DNA of 25,708 nt from Fragilaria crotonensis (taxonomy: Eukaryota > Bacillariophyta > Fragilariophyceae > Fragilariales > Fragilariaceae). Position numbers and translations under genes: made by a program. Below, piece after piece: positions 16,968 through 25,708 of this stretch (positions are counted from its first letter, which is position 1; each line of letters starts with the position of its first letter). The DNA lies in the NCBI GenBank assembly GCA_022925895.1, contig JAKSYS010000786.1:1-25708 (forward strand), given 5' to 3'. The notes under the pieces were generated by a model, which was not told where the DNA came from, ran no database searches, and saw only the letters and a list, made by a program, of their open reading frames with translations.

Positions 16968-18782
16968 ATGCAATCTGGGCAGAGCACATATCAACGATTT
17001 CCGATGCCACTCGTGCCCTTCGTATGGTGGACGTTCTTGCTATTGTTGCGTACATGTCGACCTCTTTCCACGACGAGTCCTAAGCGTGTCATCATCGTTG
17101 GTGGAGGCGTTGGAGGTTTGGCATCTGCAGCACGAATCGCCTCCTCCGCTCGTGATGAACAGATCGAGGTTCTTCTCTTAGAGAAGAATGGCCAATTGGG
17201 AGGACGATGCGGCTCCTTCTCCGTATCTACTACGAGAGGCGATTTTCGACACGAGAGGGGTCCGAGTTTGTTGTTGCTGAAGGACGTTTACCTTGACCTT
17301 TTCCGTGATTGTTCGAACAACCAAAAGAATGCCTCACAATATGGATTGGAAATGGCTCAATGCTCCCCTGCCTATCAAGTGGTCTTTGAAGATGGCGATC
17401 ACATCGAACTGGGGTTTCCCTCTGAATCACAGCAGCATCAAGACGAAGAATACAGGTCACGCCTGAAGATGAACGGGTATGAACCAAACGGGGCGACAAA
17501 ATGGGATGACTACATGAGGACTATGGCCGCGTACCTAGACTGCGGCTTGCCCAACTTTATTGAAGAGCGTCTCAATCTCACGTCATTTCCTGCATTTGCC
17601 GTTGAAGCATTGAGAGATGGTGCACGCGCATGGCCGCTCAAGCCACATTCGGATGTTTTGGATGCAATGTTCGAGTCTACGAAAATGAAGGCAATGGCGT
17701 CGTTTCAAAACCTGTACGTTGGCTTGGAACCCTATCGCAACGACAACCAGCTGGGGGGCGGGATACTACGCAAAACCGCTCCTGCAGTCTTTGGCTTACT
17801 TGCAGCAATTGAGCTGCATCCGACCAAAGGAGGAGTGCATGCTCCCATAGGAGGCTTCGAAGCGGTTACAAATGCTTTGGAACGGCTTGTGCTGGACCTG
17901 GGTGTCGAGATACGTTGCGATACCACAGTTACCAAGGTAAACGACCAAGGTGTGTTTACGATACACGACGAATCGCATACTTTCATCCCTGCTGACTTGG
18001 TAATCATCAATGCCGATCTACCATTTGCGACGGAGACTTTGTTGAAGGACACGAACTTGGAACGATACGATTGGAATGACAATTTTGACTACAGTAGTGG
18101 CGTCATTGCATTTCACTGGTCGGTCGACAAGGAGCTGTCGGACCTCAACACGCACAATGTGTTTATGACAGCTGAGAGCACTGAGCGCGCCAAGAATAGT
18201 TGGCGAGTCTTGCGACATGAACAGAGCAATCTGGCGGAGTTAGAACCCTGCAATTTCTACGTTCACAGAGCGTCAAAAACTGACCCTACCGCAGCACCTA
18301 GTGGTTGCGATGCAATTTTGGTGTTGGTTCCATGTTCGACCTTGACACGAAACCACGAATGGGCCAAGCGGCCACGAGCCGAGGCCCTCGAACTTTACAA
18401 GCAACAGTTTGACGAAGATTTCATTTCTCAAACTCGAAAAGCAGTCTTGCGACGACTCTCGGCAATACCTTCCCTGAAGGGCCTGGAATATCATCTCCTG
18501 GATGAAGTGGTTGATACACCAGCGACCTACGCAGACCAGTACAATGTCGCTGCTGGAACACCCTTTGCACTGAGCCACGGTCTGTCACAACTGAGTGTGA
18601 CGAGGCCCGGCTCCAGTTCTAAGGACTATCCAAACGTACTCTTCGTTGGAGCCAGTAGTCGTCCTGGCAATGGTGTGCCGCTCGTCATGATCGGTGCCAA
18701 GATTGTAGCGGAGAAGGCTCTGTCCAAGCTTGCATTGCGAAAATCTGCAATACGTTTGCTTGATCACGACGCCAAGCAATAG
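16968..18782 (+). CDS. CrtI-type phytoene desaturase-like FAD oxidoreductase
   Basis: FAD-dependent amine-oxidase/CrtI superfamily enzyme of 604 residues, single exon. RVIIVGGGVGGLASAARIA at about 40-58 is the dinucleotide-binding motif. It is followed by VLLLEKNGQLGGRCGSF, and RGPSLLLLKDVYLDLF matches the early CrtI region. The conserved C-terminal FAD motif is VLFVGASSRPGNGVPLVMIGAKIVAEK. That ending is closer to bacterial/fungal CrtI (HPGxGVP) than to plant PDS or CRTISO. The N-terminus is hydrophobic (FVWWTFLLLL at about 18-27), and Met13 (17004) may be the real start of a signal peptide. No clear ASAF motif is seen, so plastid import is uncertain. Diatom carotenogenesis is thought to use plant-type PDS, ZDS and CRTISO, so the substrate is unknown; isomerisation or desaturation of a carotenoid is likely. 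Confidence 0.85.
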   Translation: MQSGQSTYQRFPMPLVPFVWWTFLLLLRTCRPLSTTSPKRVIIVGGGVGGLASAARIASSARDEQIEVLLLEKNGQLGGRCGSFSVSTTRGDFRHERGPSLLLLKDVYLDLFRDCSNNQKNASQYGLEMAQCSPAYQVVFEDGDHIELGFPSESQQHQDEEYRSRLKMNGYEPNGATKWDDYMRTMAAYLDCGLPNFIEERLNLTSFPAFAVEALRDGARAWPLKPHSDVLDAMFESTKMKAMASFQNLYVGLEPYRNDNQLGGGILRKTAPAVFGLLAAIELHPTKGGVHAPIGGFEAVTNALERLVLDLGVEIRCDTTVTKVNDQGVFTIHDESHTFIPADLVIINADLPFATETLLKDTNLERYDWNDNFDYSSGVIAFHWSVDKELSDLNTHNVFMTAESTERAKNSWRVLRHEQSNLAELEPCNFYVHRASKTDPTAAPSGCDAILVLVPCSTLTRNHEWAKRPRAEALELYKQQFDEDFISQTRKAVLRRLSAIPSLKGLEYHLLDEVVDTPATYADQYNVAAGTPFALSHGLSQLSVTRPGSSSKDYPNVLFVGASSRPGNGVPLVMIGAKIVAEKALSKLALRKSAIRLLDHDAKQ

Positions 18783-19161
18783 GAGCATTGCTGGTAAGGG
18801 GAAGATAAGAGAAAGAACCTCTTTACATTGTCTCATGGAAGTCGCAGCGTCGGAGGCGAACATCTCTGAGACTCTTGTGATGTGTCGGCGATGATGGCGG
18901 TGAAGTTTTACCTCATGTACACTAACCAGGTACTCTGGAGCATACAGTGAACCTAACCCACGAAAGAGCACAAAGCTAGTAGGACCCCTCAGAAATAAGC
19001 GTTGACAGAAACCGCTCTGTGCCACCATAGTCTTCGGCTCCTAAAACTCTTATAGCATCGTTTCTGATTGAACATGCCCGACGCAAATTCAACACATGCG
19101 ATGAGATGTGCGCATTACATGCAAGGTTGTTGCCCAGGACCATTGTGGTATCAAACCGAAG
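18783..19161. other. intergenic region between convergent genes
   Basis: This is the 3' side of both the desaturase and the minus-strand plastid protein gene. A minus open frame covering 18585-19028 is half inside the desaturase and has no motif, so I take it as a shadow. Nothing else is seen. Confidence 0.55.
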
Positions 19162-19926
19162 TTACGATGATTCTTCTATAAGCTTCCGAGCACATATGCG
19201 AGTTCCTAGGAACTCGAAGTCGAATACAGTCAGATCCGGGGAAAGGAAGGACACCGGAAATACAGAAAAGGGTTGAATGAAAAGCAGACGTCCAATGTTG
19301 GTAGTTGCTGTCTTGATGAGAGATTCCGGAACGTCGTCAATTTGAGGATAGGGAACATCCTCATCATCTTGAGAAATGATCTTAACCCACGCGTCATTCC
19401 ACTTCACACTGCAAACAGTGTCGGAGACCGAGCTGTACGTGCCACCCACTGATAGGTATACCGTCGAGAGAAACGGGACGTTTGAAAATTTAGCGTGTGA
19501 TTCAATCGATTGATCCTTGTAAAGGATGTACTGAACATCCAATTGCAAATTTCCAGCCAGCTTCGCGATTGTTGTCATGTGCGGAGCGTACACCACCTTC
19601 CAAGTTCCAGGTCCGATGGCCAAGATCGAGGCAAGCGAACCAGGATTGGCGGACGACCATATCACGGACGACGACATGCTGCGCCCCAGTAGCTTCTTAA
19701 CGTCAACTTCAATCTTTTCTTCTATCATGGAATTTAATAGTTTGGTTCTTTCCTTGGTTCCATCATTGAGCGTGTCAAGTCGAACTAAGGAGTCAAGAAA
19801 AAAATCTTTCGCATTTGAGCGCAACTTCGATGATGTCGCTGGCTGGACTCGAGGATGGGCAAATGCGAAGACGACTGCCTTACTTGACAAGAGCGAGAGA
19901 AGAACAAGGACAACGAAACAGCGCAT
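19162..19926 (-). CDS. plastid-targeted protein, possibly PAP/fibrillin-like
   Basis: 254 residues from the ATG at 19926; an upstream in-frame ATG at 20001 would add 25 residues before the signal peptide and is less likely. MRCFVVLVLLSLLSSKAVVFAFAHPRVQP is read in pieces as a signal peptide followed by an AFAHP motif, close to the ASAFAP cleavage consensus of diatom plastid preproteins. The mature part has NPGSLASILAIGPGTWKVVYAP, then a beta-rich stretch, and ends ...LTVFDFEFLGTRICARK. A 'G-x-W-x-V-x-Y' opening and a closing D-x-x-F/Y-x-x-R pattern resemble plastid lipid-associated (PAP/fibrillin) proteins, but the match is weak. No catalytic motif is seen. It is divergent from the RBR gene. 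Confidence 0.7.
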   Translation of the reverse strand: MRCFVVLVLLSLLSSKAVVFAFAHPRVQPATSSKLRSNAKDFFLDSLVRLDTLNDGTKERTKLLNSMIEEKIEVDVKKLLGRSMSSSVIWSSANPGSLASILAIGPGTWKVVYAPHMTTIAKLAGNLQLDVQYILYKDQSIESHAKFSNVPFLSTVYLSVGGTYSSVSDTVCSVKWNDAWVKIISQDDEDVPYPQIDDVPESLIKTATTNIGRLLFIQPFSVFPVSFLSPDLTVFDFEFLGTRICARKLIEESS

Positions 19927-20395
19927 GCTGTACCAGGTGCTGCTATGCGAGACCACTCCTTTATTATAGTCAGTAAGGAGAGCTTGGTTCGAATCTGACA
20001 TGGATGGTTTAATCGTCGAAATCAGAGAAAAAGTGGTCGAAAGTTCAAATGTGAGTCAGGTATTTGGTATTTGGTATTTGCCGAAGTTTGAGCTTCGATC
20101 TATGTTCACGTTTTGCTCACAACACCTTTGAGCAGGGAATCCGGAATCTCAAGCATGAATTACATTTTGGTCCCGGTTGCGCCAAGGCTTTTTTTTGTGG
20201 GTTGGTCGAGGCGTTTAACCGCCTTGAAATTTAAACTCGTGCCGAATTGGCGTCCCATATCGCAGACCAAGTCGTGTACGACATCGGTACATGTCGTTGC
20301 GGAGGTTGGTACCATATCAGGGATGATACCATTGATAACGTGAGTCGTCCACGAACGGACACTATCGTTTCTCCATTCACTCTTTCCCCATTCGG
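19927..20395. promoter_or_regulatory. shared upstream region of the plastid protein and RBR genes
   Basis: Lies between divergent start codons. It holds the heptamer array GGTATTT x3 (20059-20079). A plus open frame at 20113-20343 shows no motif. No core promoter element was assigned. Confidence 0.4.
20059..20079 (+). repeat. heptamer microsatellite (GGTATTT)3
   Basis: Three perfect copies of GGTATTT between two divergent genes. Confidence 0.85.
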
Positions 20396-22353
20396 ATGAG
20401 TGTCGAAGCCTCAGTCATCGATCTTACAAGCGACGACACCAGCAATAATGCTGCAAAGCGGCCCATTGAATTGTTGGATGAGAGCAGCGACGACGAGAAG
20501 GCTACCAACGTCCCCAAATCGCGACGTCGAGGGTTCCGACTGAAACGGAGCTGGGATGACGTTGTGGTGGTCGAGACTGTGAATCTCCTCGAAGACATCA
20601 AAGTTCCAGCCAAATCACCTATAATGCAGGTCCTGGAAGTCTTTCCTGATGTTTGTACCGATCACGCGAACCAGTTGTTGAAGCTCCATTCAAACGTCGC
20701 CAGCGTGTTACAAATCTTGGCAGATTCGGCGTCGTACCCTAAAGCAACCACCAAACCTATTAATGGGAAGATAAAACCATTCTCGTTAATTGCCCATCGT
20801 CACGAAGAGGGGGACTACGCATACGATTTCTTGTCCGAGTCTTCCTTCGTTCCGGACCCGATCTATTGCAAAGAAGCCATGCAATTGCTCAAACAAGATT
20901 TCAAGTTTCTCTCCGACAAGGCGATCTCTGTTCATTTCTCGCTTGCGAAACAGCACTATGCCATTTGCCATGACAAAATATGCCGGGCACTAATGCTACG
21001 CGAAGCCACACCAAAAGACGAAGAGGTCGAATGGGAGCAGTATGCAATGCTGCAACGAGCGCTGAGCTGTGTCTCCGCGATCAATTCAAAACAGCTAACG
21101 AGTCTTTGGATCAAAGGCAGGCTACCGAAGAAAGATATTTGCATGACGAACCGGCGACCGTGTGACATGGTGAAGTTGTCTCATGACATCTTGAAGGAGG
21201 AGTCACGTTTCGTGCAAGATAAGCAGGACGAGGTCAAGTCTCGCATGGATTCCTATCAGGAGCGTCGTAGTGCTCGTCGTCTTGCGGAGGCTACGTCATC
21301 TACAATTGAATGCAATTGTTGCTATACTGATGTTTCAGCCGACGAGATGGTCCAATGTAGGGCCGGTCACTTGTTTTGCTGCAGTTGCTTACGAAAAATG
21401 AGCGAGACACAGATATTTGGAAATGGCAATTTCGGGATACATCCTATCACAAAGGAACCGGCTACAGAATTGTTGTGTATGGCTGGTTGTGGAGCAGGCT
21501 TCCTCCCCAACCTCCTTTCGAAAGCTCTTCCGAAGCAGGTTCTTCTCAAGTACAATGAAATGCAGTTTCAAGTAGCCGTCTGCAAAGCGCACATGGAAGA
21601 TCTATGGTGAGTTCATCCAACTTTGTGATCGCTTTACTACCCCTGATCCAGCCCATATATTCTCATGTCAACGATGTGATAAGTTCTTGTCCAAAATGTG
21701 GCTATCAAGCGGTGCTTCCTGCATCAGAAATGATCTTTCGGTGTCCTGTTGGGGACTGCTCCTATGAATCGTGTCGCAAGTGCGGAGAAGACCCCCACAT
21801 TCCTCTGTCATGTGACGAAGCAAAGCAAACAAATGACGGCCGCCTCAAAGTCGAGGAGGCAATTTCGCAGTCCCGAATTCGAACCTGCCCCAAGCCAGGT
21901 TGTATGAAAAAGTTTGTCAAGGAATCTGGTTGTAACAAAATGACCTGCGCCTGCGGGACGCACAGTTGCTACATGTGTCGAAAAGTCATTAGCTTTAAGG
22001 TGGGGTACAGCCATTTTTGTAGTGTTCCACTGTGCGATCATGCGATATGTGGAAAGTGCGTGCTTTATTCGAACGCCGAACAAGACGACGAACGAGCCAT
22101 GCGGGAAGCTGGGGTGAAAGCGGCCGAGGAAGTTCGAGCGGCCAGTTTGATCGAGTCATCAAAGGGAGCGGTGGCAATAAGCGTGGATGACATTCTCAAG
22201 ATGCCACCTAGTACCACCTCTACAGCGCCGCATCCCCGAGGGGACCCGAGACTATTGCAACAGATTGCTGCACAACGCCTTGCGGCGGCGAACCAGCTTG
22301 GTCAGCAACGTCTTTTCGGCCCCAATCGGCGCAATCGCGGCCGACGTCGATAA
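20396..22353 (+). CDS. RBR E3 ubiquitin ligase, RNF216/TRIAD3-like
   Basis: Moves ubiquitin from E2 to a RING2 cysteine and then to substrate. Exons 20396-21606 and 21684-22353; the 77-nt intron (21607-21683, GTGAGT...ATAAG) splits a Cys codon, giving 626 residues. Order: VIDLTSDD (7-14), a textbook SUMO-interacting-motif candidate with acidic flank; basic patch KSRRRGFRLKR; CUE-like segment VLEVFPDV...LLKLHSNVASVLQIL (about 79-108); helical region; RING1-like Cys/His cluster (about 306-366); IBR with CPKCGYQAVLP and SCRKC (about 404-447); RING2 with RIRTCPKPGC, SGCNKM (catalytic Cys487 by analogy with parkin Cys431) and CACGTHSCYMC. The ARIRKC/SEGCNRMSC-type RING2 is characteristic of RNF216. 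A charged Arg/Gln-rich tail follows. Without the intron the gene would look like two separate genes. Confidence 0.9.
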
Positions 22354-22425
22354 AGGGAGTAATGCGACTAGGTCACAAATACACGTGTGTCATGTATAGT
22401 AAATGATGAGATTTTGCGTTACCCT

Positions 22426-25400
22426 TTACGCCCAAGAATTCTGAATTGCTTTCTTCTCACCCATATTCTTCACTACGAAAAAGACAACCAGGAGGGCAAT
22501 GACAACAGTGGATAGCAACATTCTGCTGAATGATTCTGGAAGAAGGTCGAACCCGTTCGATGGAGAGATTCTAGCGAAGAAGACATCAGGTCCACCAAAG
22601 GCGAGAATCAGCGATTGAGACTCCAGGGCTGTCGATGAAGACACAATTGCAGACACAGCGTGGACAGTCTGATTGTATGTCGGCGATGACAGAGAAACAA
22701 GAGGCAGGAGAGGGCTGTATTGGAATAGGCCTTCCGTCTTTTCGTGGGGCTTCACTTGCCCGGTTGGCCTCCGAGGTTCCAATAATTGACGACTGATAGC
22801 CGTGATTTTGTCGTCTGCGCTGGCGATCAGAATTTGGCGCGTGCTGATTCCTGCACGTGTCGCCGTTACGCCGAGTGCGGTGACGGGCTTTACGATAGCA
22901 TACGTCTTGCTCAGAATTACAGGCCTGGATTCACGCGGTTCCAAGCTGGAGAACGAGAGCACTTGCTCGGGACTGGTAAATGCAGTGATGCCGGCCTTGT
23001 CGATCATTCCTTCATACAAAGTCAACACCCCGAGCTCTGTTCTGCGAGACTTGTCGTTGAAGAAGGCGTAGATAATCCAGTTTTCATTTACCAGAACCGG
23101 GATTGCGCTGTCAAGAGCAGCATTGGCGTGGCTGATGCGGTGAAGTACACGGCCGGAGACTGTGTCAACGACATTGATAAAGAGGTTGGGGACATCATCT
23201 GATGGGGCAGCTTCTGCAGCCACACTATCTGGCTGAGAAACACCCTTAGGTTTACGCACGGTCGCCGCCTTCTTCACCTCCAACGCAGCTGTTAGTGGAT
23301 CTTTCGTTGCGCCGATGTCCTCCTCCTCGTCCACCATCGTAACAATTACGGCCATGTGCGGATTCAGGTATTTGAGCAAAATAGAGTCATCTCCGAGGAC
23401 GCTGCAAGGCGACTGAACTACTTCGTCGCGTAACGGATAAGCCACCTTCACAATTTTCTCTCCCTTAAAGCCTGTAAGCCCAACGCGTTGGATATGGAAG
23501 GCATTGTCAGATTCCAACAAAGTGAAGGTTTCGATAGAATTGGTATCACGATTGATCAGATGTCCGTAGAAACCATTTTGACTCTTCTGGATTTCCCTTG
23601 CGACAGCCGCTTTCGACTTGTCGTCGTCAGGAACAACGGAAAGAGAATGATCCTTGTGAATCAAAACCGCCACTTGGCGACAGGACCCCCCTCCGAATAT
23701 TGGAATGACTTGCGCCACAGGAGCGGACGACGCCGCAGAACCAGTGGCATGGATGACACCAGTGACGGCATCCAGACAAGACCAAGTCGTCTCACCAGGT
23801 GTGGACGACAAGACCAGCACATCGGGACTGTGTGTTCCACCGTTGATCCCATGCACCAGAGCGGCTGAACTCGCAGTTCCATGTACCATGGTGTGCCAGC
23901 TGGCATCCGACGGCAAATCGAGTTTCCAGGTGACAGTCCCGCGAGTTTTACCAACGGTGGGGACGGCCCAGATGCGGTGCAACTTTTGAGACATGAGAAG
24001 GGCAACTTTGACAAAACCAAAATCGTCATCCCGCGTCTCGGAAGCGGCCAAGTGAGCAAAAAGATTAATACCAGACTGGACTTGGGACTCCAAACGAGCG
24101 ACAAAACCAAGTTTGCTCAACATGGCTTCCTCGTCTTGCAAGAGGGCGACACTGGCATCCAGGAGGAGGGCCGACGTAACGGTGCTGATTCCATCCTCTT
24201 TGGTCCAGACAATCTTGGCCGATCCGTCGGTAATCTTGACTACTGTCGAGGAGAGCTTTGAAGTTGAAACCAAGACGGACATGGAGCCGGTTGCGCAGGA
24301 CAACGTTTCCAAGGAGACTACGTCCGGAAAGCCTTCCAATTGAACAGAGGAGGGTTTTAGAGGGACGGCGGAAGAGTCATACACCTGCAAGCGCCCCATG
24401 TTAGACGCCAAGACGAGGTTAGCGGCAGCGCAGGATGCAACACCGTCGTATAGGGACGAGTCCTCTCCCAACTGACCCCAGCTATTACCATTGTAGAGAA
24501 ACAGTGCCTTGCTTGTCTTGGAGGGAGCAGAACCATCGTCACGGCCCACAACACGAATGACACCTCCGTCGAGCGCTTCCAGCGACTCTACGGCTGTCCA
24601 CAAAGGATGATGCAATTCCGTCACCTGAGAAATGTCGGAAGATGAAATGGAAAAGTGCGCGACCTTGCCCTTCGCCGTCACTCCCAGACCGAAGTACTGG
24701 TTCTTTCGTTCTTGAATCTGCAAGGACGACGCAACGAATGATTCTTTGAAGTGAGTAAGTTTTCTGGTTGTGCCAGTCGCTATAATCTCTTCTCCTTCCG
24801 ACGATATGTCGAAAGACAAGACTGTCACCAACAAATCGCCCTTGGTTTCACCGTTCGCAGTCACAGTCCCCACCAACGCGGATACACTCCCGTCCTCACC
24901 GGACACAATCGACAACCATGTTGCTCCAGCTGCCGCAGAATCGACATCCTTGACATGAGCACTTCCAAGTGATCTTCCGTTTGCGGCATTGTACAGTTGG
25001 AGTGACGACCCATCGGCAGATGTAGTTGCCAGGATTGTTTTTGGACCAGCGACAGTCGTCCCCAACAAGACAATACCTTCCGTAGGTTTCGTCTCCCAAA
25101 CCAACGCACCATTCTCCAAAGTCCAGGCCCGGACCAAGAGGTTGTCCGCCGTGAAGAAATGGGCTCCCGCCGTTTGCATCACATGAGAAGCGTTGCTGTT
25201 GCGAGACTCAGCGCATACGTAACGGCGCCAATTCAGATCACCTGTATCCAGGGATCGACTCGCGACTGTGCAAGCATTGTCGGACGTAATGAGACTTGTC
25301 TCAGTGGCAAAGACGTTAGTCGGAACCCCATGACCAGTGGTTGATATGGTAAAGTCGTTCAAGCCCGTCTCTTCTTCGTAGAGTGCCGTTGCCGAGGACA

Positions 25401-25434
25401 GAAGCAAGAGGAATGCCGTCAAAAAGAACTTCAT
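22426..25434 (-). CDS. EMC1: ER membrane protein complex subunit 1 (EMC1)
   Basis: Largest lumenal subunit of the EMC, which inserts tail-anchored and multi-pass proteins into the ER membrane. A single exon of 1002 residues, close to the ~990 of animal EMC1. Signal peptide MKFFLTAFLLLLSSATAL (1-18). The N-terminal beta-propeller domain has PQQ-like repeats (for example LDTGDLNWRR and LENGALVWE). The C-terminal EMC1 domain is clear: TALGVTATRAGISTRQILIASADDKI, then QLLEPRRP, then EGLFQYSPLLPL, PTYNQTV, and FDLLPESFSRMLLSTVVIALLVVFFVVKN as the membrane anchor, read in pieces. It ends ...KKAIQNSWA, comparable to the LLNRAWR end of animal EMC1. It is convergent with the RBR gene with only 72 bp between stop codons, so the 3' ends probably overlap. 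Confidence 0.95.
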   Translation of the reverse strand: MKFFLTAFLLLLSSATALYEEETGLNDFTISTTGHGVPTNVFATETSLITSDNACTVASRSLDTGDLNWRRYVCAESRNSNASHVMQTAGAHFFTADNLLVRAWTLENGALVWETKPTEGIVLLGTTVAGPKTILATTSADGSSLQLYNAANGRSLGSAHVKDVDSAAAGATWLSIVSGEDGSVSALVGTVTANGETKGDLLVTVLSFDISSEGEEIIATGTTRKLTHFKESFVASSLQIQERKNQYFGLGVTAKGKVAHFSISSSDISQVTELHHPLWTAVESLEALDGGVIRVVGRDDGSAPSKTSKALFLYNGNSWGQLGEDSSLYDGVASCAAANLVLASNMGRLQVYDSSAVPLKPSSVQLEGFPDVVSLETLSCATGSMSVLVSTSKLSSTVVKITDGSAKIVWTKEDGISTVTSALLLDASVALLQDEEAMLSKLGFVARLESQVQSGINLFAHLAASETRDDDFGFVKVALLMSQKLHRIWAVPTVGKTRGTVTWKLDLPSDASWHTMVHGTASSAALVHGINGGTHSPDVLVLSSTPGETTWSCLDAVTGVIHATGSAASSAPVAQVIPIFGGGSCRQVAVLIHKDHSLSVVPDDDKSKAAVAREIQKSQNGFYGHLINRDTNSIETFTLLESDNAFHIQRVGLTGFKGEKIVKVAYPLRDEVVQSPCSVLGDDSILLKYLNPHMAVIVTMVDEEEDIGATKDPLTAALEVKKAATVRKPKGVSQPDSVAAEAAPSDDVPNLFINVVDTVSGRVLHRISHANAALDSAIPVLVNENWIIYAFFNDKSRRTELGVLTLYEGMIDKAGITAFTSPEQVLSFSSLEPRESRPVILSKTYAIVKPVTALGVTATRAGISTRQILIASADDKITAISRQLLEPRRPTGQVKPHEKTEGLFQYSPLLPLVSLSSPTYNQTVHAVSAIVSSSTALESQSLILAFGGPDVFFARISPSNGFDLLPESFSRMLLSTVVIALLVVFFVVKNMGEKKAIQNSWA

Positions 25435-25708
25435 TTTTATGTTTTTCTGTGGATTCGTTTCAGTCTTCTCGAAATTAACACTTCAGCTCAGATTAAGTTT
25501 CGTGTAGCACAAATCGAACGGCAAACAACACAAGCAACAAACAAGGTTGCAAGTTATCCACCAACGAGTGACGATGCTTAGCGCAGTTGCTGATTTTGGT
25601 GATACGCAAAAGCGCAAATGATATGAATGACGGTGTACGACGACTTCGTACTTCGTACTCCGACCGCCAGTATACTGTACTACCGTCGTAGTACCGGTAG
25701 CGTATGTA
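25435..25708. promoter_or_regulatory. EMC1 upstream region
   Basis: Promoter side of EMC1. From about 25640 to the window end it turns into the GTAC/TACTCCG-rich repeat style seen in other intergenic blocks. No gene is supported. Confidence 0.45.

Noticed and set aside
18585-19028. 147-codon minus frame
   Set aside because: About half of it is antisense to the desaturase C-terminus, and no family features are seen.
19984-19995. tRNA T-loop-like GGTTCGAATCT
   Set aside because: The surrounding bases do not form an acceptor stem, anticodon arm or D arm, and the site lies at the 5' end of the plastid protein gene.
21604-22353. A second, separate RING2 gene downstream of the RBR N-terminal part
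   Set aside because: A GT-AG intron at 21607-21683 joins both parts in phase and the halves together make one complete RNF216-like RBR module.

Overview
The window looks like nuclear DNA of a diatom, most like Phaeodactylum tricornutum. This is inferred from style, not from a search. Genes are short, dense and on both strands. The introns I can place are GT-AG and 48-117 nt long. Intergenic DNA is full of GTAC-rich short repeats. Several predicted plastid proteins carry a signal peptide followed by an ASAF/AFA-type motif, as in secondary plastids of red-algal origin.

Layout. 1-2671 has no convincing gene. It holds an AT-rich short-period repeat (about 300-525) and a probable non-autonomous DNA transposon (1101-2354) with inverted ends and a core of diverged ~225-bp tandem repeats. 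2672-4631 (-) encodes the catalytic subunit of serine palmitoyltransferase. 4632-10495 is a 5.9-kb gene-poor interval with heptamer microsatellites, a degenerate TCTGCTGACAAA-type repeat, decayed coding-like sequence, an 18-G run and a ~51-bp tandem repeat with hairpin potential. It ends in a possible promoter with a CRE palindrome.

10496-25434 is gene-dense: a divergent cyclophilin with a C-terminal region split over three frames (10496-11645), a Rad60/Esc2/NIP45-like protein with two SUMO-like domains (11868-12815, -), an SLC25 mitochondrial carrier (13476-14480), a plastid ClpS-like adaptor (15772-16251), a CrtI-type phytoene desaturase-like oxidoreductase (16968-18782), a small plastid-targeted protein possibly of the PAP/fibrillin type (19162-19926, -), an RNF216-like RBR ubiquitin ligase (20396-22353), and EMC1 of the ER membrane protein complex (22426-25434, -).

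The genes do not form an operon or one pathway; this is ordinary eukaryotic gene order. Loose themes are ER/membrane functions (SPT, EMC1), plastid functions (ClpS, CrtI-like, PAP-like) and SUMO/ubiquitin functions (Rad60-like; an RBR ligase with an N-terminal SUMO-interacting-motif candidate). I see no clearly new biological system. The best leads are the inverted-repeat element at 1101-2354, the broken C-terminal domain of the cyclophilin gene, and the hairpin-forming tandem repeat at 9032-9350.
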